Origin: Pseudoprimorskyibacter insulae
GTDB lineage: Bacteria; Pseudomonadota; Alphaproteobacteria; Rhodobacterales; Rhodobacteraceae
Assembly (NCBI RefSeq): GCF_900302505.1
Contig: NZ_OMOJ01000002.1
Span: 372,001 to 436,000 of the forward strand
Direction: 5' to 3'
Length of the DNA: 64,000 bases
In this document: one piece after another, positions 31,860 through 39,793 of the stretch
Numbering within the stretch: the stretch's first letter is position 1
Layout: each line of letters begins with the position of its first letter
Translations under genes and position numbers: made by a program
The notes under the pieces: generated by a model
The model's input: only the letters and a program-made list of their open reading frames with translations
Told to the model about the DNA's origin: nothing
The model's database searches: none

Positions 31860-33998
31860 ATGATCGCCGCAGAAGACCTGATTGCCCTTGTCCGTAACTA
31901 CAATCCAAAGACCAACGCGGATCTAATCCGCGCGGCCTATGACTATGGGCGGGACATGCACGAGGGGCAGTTCCGCCACTCGGGCGAGCCGTATTTTACC
32001 CACCCTGTCGCGGTGGCGGCCATCCTGACCGAACAGCAACTGGATGATGCAACGATCATCACCGCGCTGCTGCACGACACCATCGAAGATACCAAATCAA
32101 CCTATTCGGAAATCTCATCGCGTTTTGGCGAAGAGGTGGCCATGCTGGTCGATGGTGTCACCAAGCTGACCAACCTTCAGCTGTCGAGCACCGAAACCAA
32201 ACAGGCCGAAAACTTCCGCAAGCTGTTCATGGCGATGTCCAAGGATCTGCGGGTGATTCTGGTGAAGCTGGCCGACCGTCTGCACAATATGCGGACGATC
32301 AAGGCGATGCGACCGGACAAACAGATCCAGAAGTCGCGTGAAACGATGGACATTTACGCGCCGCTGGCGGGGCGGATGGGCATGCAGTCCATGCGCGAAG
32401 AGCTTGAGGATCTGGCCTTCCGCGTGCTGAACCCCGAGGCGCGGGCCTCGATCATTCGGCGGTTCATCACGCTGCAAAAGGAAACCGGCGATGTGATCCA
32501 CCGGATCACGTCCGACATGCGGGCCGAACTGGAAAACAACCAAATCGAGGCCGAGGTCTTTGGCCGGGCGAAAAAGCCCTATTCGATCTGGCGTAAGATG
32601 CAGGAAAAAGGCCTGAGCTTTTCGCGCTTGTCCGATATCTACGGGTTCCGCGTCATCACCCGAAACGAAATGGATTGTTACCGGGCGCTCGGCGTTATTC
32701 ACCAGCGCTGGAAATCCGTGCCGGGCCGGTTCAAAGACTACGTCAGTCAGCCGAAATCGAACGGTTATCGGTCGATTCACACCACGGTGTCTGGCCGTGA
32801 TGGCAAGCGCGTTGAGGTGCAGATCCGCACCCGACAGATGCATGAAGTTGCCGAAACCGGCGTTGCCGCGCATTGGTCATACCGTGACGGCGTGCGCGCG
32901 CAGAACCCCTTTGCCGTTGATCCGGCGCGCTGGATTGCGTCGCTGACCGAACAGTTCAACCACGAAGAAGACCACGACGAATTCATGGAAGCTGTGAAGC
33001 TTGAAATGTATTCGGATCAGGTGTTTTGCTTCACACCTAAGGGCGATGTTGTCAAACTGCCGCGTGGGGCCACGCCCTTGGATTTCGCCTATGCGATTCA
33101 CACCCGGATTGGCTCGGCCTGCGTTGGGGCCAAGGTGGACGGGCTGCGCGTGCCGCTGTGGACGCGTCTGAAAAATGGTCAATCGGTTGAGATTATCACC
33201 GCCGAAGGCCAAGCGCCGCAGATGACCTGGCTGGACATCGCAACCACCGGCAAGGCCAAGACCGCCATTCGCCGGTCACTGCGCGAATTGGATCGTGAAC
33301 GGTTCATTCGGCTTGGCCGTGAATTGGCGCGATCGGCCTTTGATCATGTGGGCAAAAAGGCCTCGGACAAGGCGCTGGAAAAAGCGGCGCGTACCCTGCG
33401 GCTTGAAAGCAAAGAGGTGCTGTTGGCCCGTCTTGGCAGCGCCGAATTGACTGCGCATGAGGTCGTGCACGCTGTCTACCCCGATCTTGTCCCCGATGAG
33501 ACCGAAGAAATCGATCGTAAGCGTGCGGTGATCGGGCTTGATCACGGACAAAGCTTTGATCGTGCGCCGTGTTGTCAGCCGTTGCCGGGCGAACGGATCG
33601 TGGGAATCACCTGGCGCGGCAAGGGCGTTGAGGTTCACGCGATTGATTGCGCGGCCTTGGCTGCCTACGAAGACCAGCCTTCGCGCTGGATGGACCTGCA
33701 TTGGGCCTCGGGGAATCACCCGCGTGCCTATGATGTGAGCATCGAATTGACCATCGGCAACGATGCAGGTGTGCTGGGACGTATTTGCACATTGATCGGA
33801 GAGCAGAAGGCCAATATCTCGAACCTGCAGTTTATTGATCGAAAACCGGATTTCTTCCGCTTGCAGATGGATGTCGAACTGCGGGACGCCGAGCATCTGC
33901 ACTCCGTCATTTCGGCCCTTGAGGCCGAAAGCGACGTGGCCGCGGTTCACCGCTTGCGCGACCCCGCACTGGCGACATCTCCTAAAGTGGCGGAATAG
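31860..33998 (+). CDS. rsh: Bifunctional (p)ppGpp synthetase/hydrolase, RelA/SpoT homologue
   Basis: The 712-residue stringent-response enzyme. The N-terminal HD hydrolase domain keeps His72-Asp73 and Glu76-Asp77 (HDTIED), so hydrolase activity is expected. The synthetase domain has SRLSDIYGFRVIT and SQPKSNGYRSIHTTV. TGS (about 385-445) and C-terminal ACT (about 635-705, SIELTIGNDAGVLGRI) domains complete the long-form architecture. As the usual sole Rsh in alphaproteobacteria it would both make and degrade ppGpp. It lies directly after rpoZ, and DUF2062 follows 18 bp after its stop. Confidence 0.97.
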   Translation: MIAAEDLIALVRNYNPKTNADLIRAAYDYGRDMHEGQFRHSGEPYFTHPVAVAAILTEQQLDDATIITALLHDTIEDTKSTYSEISSRFGEEVAMLVDGVTKLTNLQLSSTETKQAENFRKLFMAMSKDLRVILVKLADRLHNMRTIKAMRPDKQIQKSRETMDIYAPLAGRMGMQSMREELEDLAFRVLNPEARASIIRRFITLQKETGDVIHRITSDMRAELENNQIEAEVFGRAKKPYSIWRKMQEKGLSFSRLSDIYGFRVITRNEMDCYRALGVIHQRWKSVPGRFKDYVSQPKSNGYRSIHTTVSGRDGKRVEVQIRTRQMHEVAETGVAAHWSYRDGVRAQNPFAVDPARWIASLTEQFNHEEDHDEFMEAVKLEMYSDQVFCFTPKGDVVKLPRGATPLDFAYAIHTRIGSACVGAKVDGLRVPLWTRLKNGQSVEIITAEGQAPQMTWLDIATTGKAKTAIRRSLRELDRERFIRLGRELARSAFDHVGKKASDKALEKAARTLRLESKEVLLARLGSAELTAHEVVHAVYPDLVPDETEEIDRKRAVIGLDHGQSFDRAPCCQPLPGERIVGITWRGKGVEVHAIDCAALAAYEDQPSRWMDLHWASGNHPRAYDVSIELTIGNDAGVLGRICTLIGEQKANISNLQFIDRKPDFFRLQMDVELRDAEHLHSVISALEAESDVAAVHRLRDPALATSPKVAE

Positions 33999-34016
33999 GT
34001 CCAGAAAGGTCTGAGA

Positions 34017-34667
34017 GTGGTTTTCAAACGCCGAGACCGGCGACCCGTTTGGCGGATCGTATGGGAAGGGATCTGGCCTCGTGGTGGCTGGCGGCGTTCG
34101 GCGATGTACGTCAAGCACCGCCTCAGGCGATTGCCAGATACGCCCGAAAAGATCGCGCGCGGGATATTTGCCGGGGTCTTCACCTCATTCACGCCGCTCT
34201 ATGGGTTACATTTTGTCGTCGCCGGACTGATCGCGACAGTGATGCGCGGCAATATTCTGGCCTCCCTCTTGGCCACCTTCTTCGGCAATCCACTGACTTA
34301 TGTGCCCATCGGGGTTATCTCGCTCAAGACCGGGTATCTGCTGATGGGGCTTGACCGCCCGCCCGCTGAACATGGAAACCTTGTCACCAAATTCGTTCGC
34401 GCCGGTGAAAGCGTTCTACAGAACCTCAAGGCCTATTTCACCGATGACGTGGCGAACTGGCGGGATCTGGATGTCTTTTACCACGATGTGTTTTTCCCCT
34501 ATCTGATCGGGGGCATTTTGCCCGGTATCATCTGCGGAACCATCGCATATTACCTGTCGGTGCCATTGCTGCGGGCCTATCAAAAGCGGCGGCGCGGGCT
34601 GCTGAAGGCCAAGCTGGCCTCGCTCAAGAAAAAGAAAACGGCTGACGGCAAGCCGCGCGCTGACTAA
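34017..34667 (+). CDS. DUF2062 membrane protein
   Basis: A 216-residue protein with two to three membrane helices. The family core [21 protein letters not shown]...[12 protein letters not shown] is the DUF2062 signature (G-x-F, P, and the GNPLT motif). Long basic stretches at both ends ([23 protein letters not shown]) should lie on the cytoplasmic side. Function unknown. It uses a GTG start at 34017 after AAAGGTCTGAGA. It sits between rsh and pdxJ, a fixed neighbour in Rhodobacteraceae, with 32 bp to pdxJ. Confidence 0.92.
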   Translation: MVFKRRDRRPVWRIVWEGIWPRGGWRRSAMYVKHRLRRLPDTPEKIARGIFAGVFTSFTPLYGLHFVVAGLIATVMRGNILASLLATFFGNPLTYVPIGVISLKTGYLLMGLDRPPAEHGNLVTKFVRAGESVLQNLKAYFTDDVANWRDLDVFYHDVFFPYLIGGILPGIICGTIAYYLSVPLLRAYQKRRRGLLKAKLASLKKKKTADGKPRAD

Positions 34668-34699
34668 TCTGCGGCGCGAAAGACCAAAGGAACACGAAC

Positions 34700-35449
34700 A
34701 TGGCGTATCTTGGCAAGCTGCGGCTTGGGGTAAACATCGACCACGTGGCCACCGTGCGCAATGCACGCGGTGGGGCCTATCCTGACCCGCTGCGCGCGGC
34801 GAAAATCGCCGAAGAGGCCGGGGCCGATGGCATCACCGCGCATCTGCGCGAAGATCGCCGCCATATCTCGGATGTCGATATCGATGGGCTGATGGAGGTT
34901 CTGTCGGTGCCGCTGAACTTCGAAATGGCGGCGACGGATGAAATGCAGGCCATCGCCCTGCGTCACAAGCCGCACGCGGTTTGCATCGTGCCGGAAAAGC
35001 GTGAAGAGCGGACGACCGAAGGCGGGCTGGAAGTGGCCCGCGAAGAAAACAAGCTGGCCCATTTCATTGCCCCCTTGCGCGAAGCCGGGTGCCGTGTGTC
35101 GATCTTTATCGCTGCCGATCAGCGCCAGATCGAAGCCGCCGCGCGGATCGGGGCGCAGGTGATTGAACTGCATACTGGCGGCTACTGTGACGCCCATGCC
35201 GAAGGCCGGTTTGACGACCGCGACCGCGAATTAGACGCACTGCGCGAGATGTCGGCCTATGCCCATTCGCTGGGCCTTGAGGTGCACGCGGGCCACGGCC
35301 TGACCTATGATACGGTCAAACCCATTGCCGAATTCCCCGAGGTGATGGAGCTGAACATCGGTCATTTCATCATTGGCGAGGCGATCTTTCGTGGGCTGGC
35401 CCCGTCGATTGCCGAAATGCGCCGCCTGATGGACGAGGCGCGGGCCTGA
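34700..35449 (+). CDS. pdxJ: Pyridoxine 5'-phosphate synthase
   Basis: Condenses 1-deoxyxylulose 5-phosphate with 3-amino-2-oxopropyl phosphate to pyridoxine phosphate. The 249-residue barrel has the standard features: [17 protein letters not shown] at the start (His and Arg of the active site), [32 protein letters not shown], and the terminal phosphate-binding [14 protein letters not shown]. Its deoxyxylulose phosphate substrate is the product of dxs, present at 41916. The stop overlaps the start of the next small gene by one base, indicating translational coupling. Confidence 0.97.
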   Translation: MAYLGKLRLGVNIDHVATVRNARGGAYPDPLRAAKIAEEAGADGITAHLREDRRHISDVDIDGLMEVLSVPLNFEMAATDEMQAIALRHKPHAVCIVPEKREERTTEGGLEVAREENKLAHFIAPLREAGCRVSIFIAADQRQIEAAARIGAQVIELHTGGYCDAHAEGRFDDRDRELDALREMSAYAHSLGLEVHAGHGLTYDTVKPIAEFPEVMELNIGHFIIGEAIFRGLAPSIAEMRRLMDEARA

Positions 35450-35751
35450 TGACCAAGGCCGCCGCGCGAAAGCTGGACAGTGTTCAGGCAACTCCGCCTG
35501 AAACGCTGTATTACGGGACAGATTCTGATGGGATGCGGACGGTTCTTATGGAAGGTCTGGCGGCGGATCTGCCGTTGCATGCTGACTTGTCAGACGCGCG
35601 ATCCGGCGGGGCCGACGTCGTTTTTGCCGTGTTTGCGCAGGCTGCCCATGCCGAAGGTCAGGCGTTTTCACAGGTTTTGGATGGCAGCTGGCGGACCGGT
35701 GCGCTTGAGGTGGACTACCTCTATTTGCCCCCGGTTCGGGGCGAAGAGTAG
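35449..35751 (+). CDS. Small KptA/ART-like protein with altered catalytic positions
   Basis: A 100-residue protein without a family name that I know. Its text parallels the C-terminal ADP-ribosyltransferase-like domain of RNA 2'-phosphotransferase (KptA/Tpt1). LYYGT (20-24) stands for LYHGT, then a helix ending MEGL for xxGL, HADLSD (44-49) for HVHLSD, VVFAVFAQAAHAEGQAF for the strand and helix before GxxF, and DGSWRT (78-83) for NGVWLT. The catalytic His of LYHGT is Tyr22 and the Arg before the HVHLS equivalent is missing. NAD-dependent phosphotransfer is therefore doubtful. It is coupled to pdxJ by a 1-bp overlap and precedes acpS by 27 bp. Confidence 0.6.
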   Translation: MTKAAARKLDSVQATPPETLYYGTDSDGMRTVLMEGLAADLPLHADLSDARSGGADVVFAVFAQAAHAEGQAFSQVLDGSWRTGALEVDYLYLPPVRGEE

Positions 35752-35778
35752 TCACGGCTTGAAGCGCGGACCTTTGAC

Positions 35779-36186
35779 ATGATTCTGGGCATCGGAACTG
35801 ACCTTGCGAATATCGACCGGATCGCCGGCACGCTGGAACGCTTCGGCGACCGGTTTCGCAATCGCGTTTTCACCGAGGTGGAACAACGCAAGGCCGATCG
35901 CCGCGCCGATGTGGCGGGCACCTATGCCAAACGCTGGGCCGCGAAAGAGGCGTGTTCAAAGGCGTTGGGGACGGGTCTGCGCATGGGGATTTCGTGGAAA
36001 GATATGGCCGTCAGCAACCTGCCCACGGGCCAGCCGGTGATGCAGGTGACGGGCTGGGCCGCCGAACGGTTGAAGGACATGACGCCGCCGGGGTATGAGG
36101 CAATCATCCACGTCACCCTGACCGACGATCACCCCTGGGCACAGGCCTTTGTCGTGATCGAAGCGCGGCCAATCGCTAAAAATTGA
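35779..36186 (+). CDS. acpS: Holo-[acyl-carrier-protein] synthase
   Basis: Transfers 4'-phosphopantetheine from CoA to apo-ACP. The 135-residue enzyme has the two family motifs: [12 protein letters not shown] with Mg-binding Asp8, and [15 protein letters not shown] with Mg-binding Glu57. The basic [15 protein letters not shown] segment is also usual. In many alphaproteobacteria lepB, rnc and era follow acpS; here a PAS-domain gene follows instead. The stop codon (36184-36186) lies exactly at the base of a long inverted repeat that covers the ribosome site of that next gene. Confidence 0.96.
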   Translation: MILGIGTDLANIDRIAGTLERFGDRFRNRVFTEVEQRKADRRADVAGTYAKRWAAKEACSKALGTGLRMGISWKDMAVSNLPTGQPVMQVTGWAAERLKDMTPPGYEAIIHVTLTDDHPWAQAFVVIEARPIAKN

Positions 36187-36245
36187 CCTTTCATCAATTG
36201 CTAAGGTCCGGTGCGCAGAGTGTGCCGGTCAGCAATTGGAAAGGT
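36186..36245 (+). promoter_or_regulatory. Long hairpin sequestering the ribosome binding site of the PAS gene
   Basis: The outer stem pairs 36186-36202 with 36231-36245: 15 base pairs with a single 2-nt bulge (36193-36194). Inside, 36208-36214 pair with 36222-36228. The 3' arm contains the AAAGG Shine-Dalgarno (36240-36244), 7 nt before the ATG at 36252, and the 5' base abuts the acpS stop. No U run follows, so it is not a standard terminator. Confidence 0.65.
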
Positions 36246-36251
36246 GACGCG

Positions 36252-37520
36252 ATGAAAGAACGGACCGTCGATCAGGTCTCGGAAAAGGTGCGCGTGGGCG
36301 AGGTGCCCTTTGACGTGGCTGAGATGTTCTTTAGCCGTACAGACGACCGCGGCATCATTCAGGCGGGCAACGGCGTGTTCCGGCGCGTCTCGGGCTTTGA
36401 TTGGGATACGCTGCGCGGGGCGCCGCATAAATTGGTGCGCCATCCCGATATGCCCAAGGCGGTGTTCTACCTGCTGTGGAAAACCCTTCAGGAAGGCTAT
36501 GCGCTTGGGGCCTATGTCAAAAACAGGTCGCGCGATGGGCGGCATTATTGGGTGTTCGCCGTCGCCTCGCCGGTGGATGGCGGCTATATGTCGGTGCGCA
36601 TCAAACCGACCAGCGAATTGCACCAAAAGGTTATCCGTATCTATGACGACGTGCGCAGCGCCGAACAGGGCGGAATGGTGCCTGAGGATAGCGCCGAGTT
36701 GCTGCTGAAACGCCTGCGCGAGGCGGGGTTTGTCAACTACCGGGTGTTTGAATCCATCGCATTGGCGACTGAGCTGAAAGAACGCGCCAGCCGTCTGGAT
36801 AAGACGCTGAATTCAGAACAGAATCGGTTCAACATGATGTGCGACGCGATCATGCAGATTCAGGCCGAAACGCTGGATATGCTGGATGCGTTCAAAGCCA
36901 TTCGCACGGTTCCGATGAACATGCGCATTCTGGCGTCTCGGCTGGAAAATGCAGGCGGCCCGATCAGCGCGATTTCGGTGAACTACGGGGCGATGCTGGA
37001 TGAAATGACGAACTGGGTGCAGGCGTTTTCCAGCGGTCAGAACAGCCCATTCGCTCGCATCCGCGATTCGATCCTGACGGGGCAGTTCCTATGCTACGTC
37101 GCGCATTTGCAGCTTGAGATGATTAAGCGGTTCGGATCGCAAACCGCGACGGGCAGTCACCATGTCGATATCCCGGCGGAAACCGGATTTATGCAGCGGC
37201 AGGCGGATGAATACCGTGAACGGGCGACGACGGCGCTCAAGCTGGTGGAGCTTGAGACAGGGCATCTGGCCCGCAGCGTGTTGGACATGAAGCGCTATGT
37301 GACCGGGCTTAGTTCGACGCGGATGATGTGCAAAATCGAAAGCGCGACACTAACCGATAGCGGCGATGCCTTGGGCGGGATCGTGGACCAATTGGACCTG
37401 TGCCAAACCCAGATCGAAGAACGGCTTGCCCGGATTTCCGAATTGAACGGGTTGATTCAGTCCAACACGGCGATGTTGCGTGCCACCGCGCCGGGGGCGG
37501 TTCGGCGGCACGCAAGCTAG
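36252..37520 (+). CDS. PAS-domain sensor with helical, MCP-like but degenerate C-terminus
   Basis: A 422-residue soluble protein. Residues about 22-115 form a PAS domain of the Aer type: FFSRTDDRGIIQAGNGVFRR, then GAPHKLVRHPDMPKAVFYLLW and GAYVKNRSRDGRHYWVFAVA. The rest is helical. A stretch near 225-260 (TVPMNMRILASRLENAGGPISAIS) resembles the signalling tip of chemoreceptors (IAxxTNLLALNAAIEAARAGE) but has lost its key Glu and Arg pattern, and no kinase, cyclase or other output domain is seen. I start at 36252 (MKERTVDQV) because AAAGG is 7 nt upstream. Redox or energy sensing through a bound flavin is possible. Its start is enclosed in a hairpin following acpS. Confidence 0.85.
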   Translation: MKERTVDQVSEKVRVGEVPFDVAEMFFSRTDDRGIIQAGNGVFRRVSGFDWDTLRGAPHKLVRHPDMPKAVFYLLWKTLQEGYALGAYVKNRSRDGRHYWVFAVASPVDGGYMSVRIKPTSELHQKVIRIYDDVRSAEQGGMVPEDSAELLLKRLREAGFVNYRVFESIALATELKERASRLDKTLNSEQNRFNMMCDAIMQIQAETLDMLDAFKAIRTVPMNMRILASRLENAGGPISAISVNYGAMLDEMTNWVQAFSSGQNSPFARIRDSILTGQFLCYVAHLQLEMIKRFGSQTATGSHHVDIPAETGFMQRQADEYRERATTALKLVELETGHLARSVLDMKRYVTGLSSTRMMCKIESATLTDSGDALGGIVDQLDLCQTQIEERLARISELNGLIQSNTAMLRATAPGAVRRHAS

Positions 37521-37521
37521 C

Positions 37522-38388
37522 TTATTCGCGAACCAGCTTTTCGTAGGCCTGCGACATTTCCTTGGTCAGCGCGCCGACCTCAAAGTTGTAGTCGCCGATT
37601 TGACCAACCGGGGTCACTTCGGCGGCCGAGCCTGTCAGCCAACACTGCTCAAAGCTTTCCAGCTCTTCGGGCATTATGTGGCGTTCGTGCACGGTGATGC
37701 CGCGGTCTTTCAGCATGCCAATGACGGTCTGACGGGTCAGGCCGTTCAGGATGGCATCGGGCAGCGGCGTGTGCACTTCGCCGTCCTTGACGAAGAAGAT
37801 GTTCGCGCCGGTCGCTTCGGCCACGTAGCCGCGATAATCAAAGAACATCGCGTCTGAACAGCCCTTCGCCTCGGCGGCGTGCTTGGACATTGTGCAGATC
37901 ATGTACAGACCGGCGGCCTTGGCGGCGGTGGGAATGGTCTCGGGCGACGGGCGTTTCCACTTGGCGATGTCCAGCTTGGCGCCTTTCATCTTGGCGTCGC
38001 CGTAGTAATCGCCCCACTGCCATGCGGTCACGGCCATGCGAACCGGGTTCCGTGCAGATGAGACACCCATATCCGGGCCAGCGCCGCGCCATGCAACCAC
38101 GCGCACATAGGCGTTGGTCAGGTCGTTTTCCTTCAGAACCAACTGCTTGGCCGCTTCGATCTGATCGACCGTGTAGGGGATCGCCATATCCATCATCTCG
38201 CCCGACTTCAGCAGGCGTTCCGAATGTTTGCGCGACAGAAAGACTTTGCCGTTGTAGCAGCGCTCGCCCTCAAAGACCGACGACGCATAGTGCAGCGCGT
38301 GGGTCAGGACGTGGATCTTGGCGTCGCGCCAATCCACCAGCTGGCCGTCCATCCAAATTTTCCCGTCGCGATCGTCGTATCCAGTCAT
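37522..38388 (-). CDS. ilvE: Branched-chain amino acid aminotransferase
   Basis: Fold-type IV PLP enzyme for the last step of Leu, Ile and Val synthesis and the first of their breakdown. In the 288-residue protein the PLP lysine is most likely Lys157 (TAAKAAGLYM), followed by the family strand AMFFDYRGYVAEATGANIFFV. The Arg of the carboxylate pocket and the phosphate-binding LTRQTVIG are present. MTGYDDRDGKIWMDGQLVDW is the usual N-terminus in this group. The stop is 1 bp from that of the convergent PAS gene. A 148-bp promoter region is shared with the divergent petP. Confidence 0.95.
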   Translation of the reverse strand: MTGYDDRDGKIWMDGQLVDWRDAKIHVLTHALHYASSVFEGERCYNGKVFLSRKHSERLLKSGEMMDMAIPYTVDQIEAAKQLVLKENDLTNAYVRVVAWRGAGPDMGVSSARNPVRMAVTAWQWGDYYGDAKMKGAKLDIAKWKRPSPETIPTAAKAAGLYMICTMSKHAAEAKGCSDAMFFDYRGYVAEATGANIFFVKDGEVHTPLPDAILNGLTRQTVIGMLKDRGITVHERHIMPEELESFEQCWLTGSAAEVTPVGQIGDYNFEVGALTKEMSQAYEKLVRE

Positions 38389-38491
38389 CTGCGCTCTCCT
38401 TCCTTGAGCTTTTCGAAAGTTGCGCTAGAAAAGGCCGGTTCGGTCATAAAGTTGCGCAAAATCTGGGATTCGCTACCAGTTCAGGCTTGGA

Positions 38492-38510
38492 ATGTCAACA
38501 AGGCTGACAT
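38492..38510. promoter_or_regulatory. MarR-type palindrome before petP
   Basis: ATGTCA-N7-TGACAT, a perfect 6-bp inverted repeat of 19 bp in all, ends 26 bp before the petP start. Its size and place fit a MarR autoregulatory operator. Confidence 0.5.
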
Positions 38511-38536
38511 AAGTTGAGGCAAACGGAGTAAAACAC

Positions 38537-39049
38537 ATGACAGATGGCATCAGCGGGCGCGGGCGGGGCAGTGAAAGCCTGCTGTTCCTGACCGATGAAC
38601 AATTGCGTCAGGGCATCGAAGCGATGTTCTTTGCCTATCGCGGGTTCACCGCCGATCCTGACCGGATTCTGGCAGAGCTGTCATATGGGCGGGCGCATCA
38701 CCGTGCCCTGCACTTCATCAATGCCGCGCCGGGAACGACGGTGAACAACCTTCTGTCGATTTTGGGCGTCACCAAACAGTCGCTGAACCGCGTCCTGCGC
38801 ACGCTGATCGATGACGGGCTGGTCGAAAGCCATGTGGGCCGCGTGGATAAGCGCGAACGCAATCTGTTTCTGACCGAAGCGGGCAATGAGTTGGAGCGCC
38901 GGTTGTCCGATGCCCAACGCGCCCGGATGCGCGACGCCTATCGCAGTGCCGGCCCCGAGGCCGTCCAGGGCTTTAAAAAGGTGCTTGAGGCGATGATGGA
39001 CACGGATCTGCGCCGTCATTATCTTGAGCTGAGGGAGGGTCGGGAATGA
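38537..39049 (+). CDS. petP: MarR-family transcriptional regulator (PetP-like)
   Basis: A 170-residue winged-helix regulator. The DNA-binding part reads PGTTVNNLLSILGVTKQSLNRVLRTLIDDGLVESHVGRVDKRERNLFLTEAG, split here as helix-turn-helix (about 75-105) and wing (about 110-125). It overlaps the following OmpR-type regulator by 4 bp (ATGA). The same MarR/OmpR pair is petP-petR of Rhodobacter capsulatus, where PetR is essential and the pair lies upstream of petABC; here the petABC genes are absent and a deacetylase gene follows. A 19-bp palindrome before the start suggests autoregulation. Confidence 0.88.
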   Translation: MTDGISGRGRGSESLLFLTDEQLRQGIEAMFFAYRGFTADPDRILAELSYGRAHHRALHFINAAPGTTVNNLLSILGVTKQSLNRVLRTLIDDGLVESHVGRVDKRERNLFLTEAGNELERRLSDAQRARMRDAYRSAGPEAVQGFKKVLEAMMDTDLRRHYLELREGRE

Positions 39050-39747
39050 GCGAGCAGGATGCGCATCTTCTGATCGTAGACGACGATGAGCGGATTCGCG
39101 GGCTGTTGCAAAAGTTCCTGATCCGCAACGGGTTTCTTGTCAGCGCGGCACGCGATGCCGCCCATGCCCGACGGATTCTGGCCGGGCTGGATTTCGACAT
39201 GATCGTGCTGGATGTGATGATGCCGGGTGAAGACGGGATCAGCCTGACCCGATCTCTGCGCGAAACCCGCCGCACGCCGATCCTGCTTTTGACCGCCAAG
39301 GCCGAAACCGAGGACCGGATTGCCGGGCTTGAGGCCGGGGCCGACGACTATCTTGCCAAACCGTTTGAACCGAAAGAGCTGTTGCTGCGCATCAATGCCG
39401 TATTGCGCCGGATGCCCGACGTGCAGGTTGAGGCGGCTACGCCCAAGCTGCTGACGCTTGGCCCGATCCGCTATGATATTGAGCGCGGTGAGATGTGGCA
39501 GGGCGAAGACTTGGTCCGCCTGACCGCAACCGAAAGCCAGCTGATGCGGATCTTCGCCGCCCAGCCCGGAGAGCCGGTGAGCCGGACGAAGCTGGTTGAG
39601 GATTTGGGCCGTGATCGCGGACAGGCGCAGGAACGCGCGGTGGATGTTCAGATCACCCGGCTTCGTCGCAAGATCGAGGCCGACCCGAAACAGCCCCGCT
39701 ATCTGCAGACGGTGCGCGGCGCTGGCTACATGCTCGCCCCTGACTGA
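39046..39747 (+). CDS. petR: OmpR-type response regulator (PetR-like)
   Basis: A 233-residue two-domain regulator. The receiver has the acidic pocket at VDDDE, phosphorylation site Asp56 (IVLDVMMPGEDG), switch Thr83 (LLLTAKAE) and Lys105 (YLAKPFEP), all intact. The C-terminal winged helix contains LTATESQLMRIFA and AVDVQITRLRRKIEADPKQPRYLQTVRGAGY (recognition helix and wing; written here in part as RLRRKIE). Translationally coupled to petP. No histidine kinase gene is adjacent, as in Rhodobacter capsulatus, so the phosphodonor is elsewhere or not needed. Confidence 0.93.
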   Translation: MSEQDAHLLIVDDDERIRGLLQKFLIRNGFLVSAARDAAHARRILAGLDFDMIVLDVMMPGEDGISLTRSLRETRRTPILLLTAKAETEDRIAGLEAGADDYLAKPFEPKELLLRINAVLRRMPDVQVEAATPKLLTLGPIRYDIERGEMWQGEDLVRLTATESQLMRIFAAQPGEPVSRTKLVEDLGRDRGQAQERAVDVQITRLRRKIEADPKQPRYLQTVRGAGYMLAPD

Positions 39748-39758
39748 TCGGGATTTGC

Positions 39759-39788
39759 GTATTTAAGCAAGAGAAGAAGAGGGGGGAC
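39759..39788 (+). repeat. Intergenic repeat element, copy B (GTATTT-N5-AGAGAAGAAG)
   Basis: GTATTT (39759-39764), 5 nt, AGAGAAGAAG (39770-39779) and GGGGGGAC, identical in sequence and spacing to the tail of copy A at 27508-27535. The GC hairpins of copy A are missing. It lies between petR and the deacetylase gene. Confidence 0.6.
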
Positions 39789-39793
39789 CAGCC

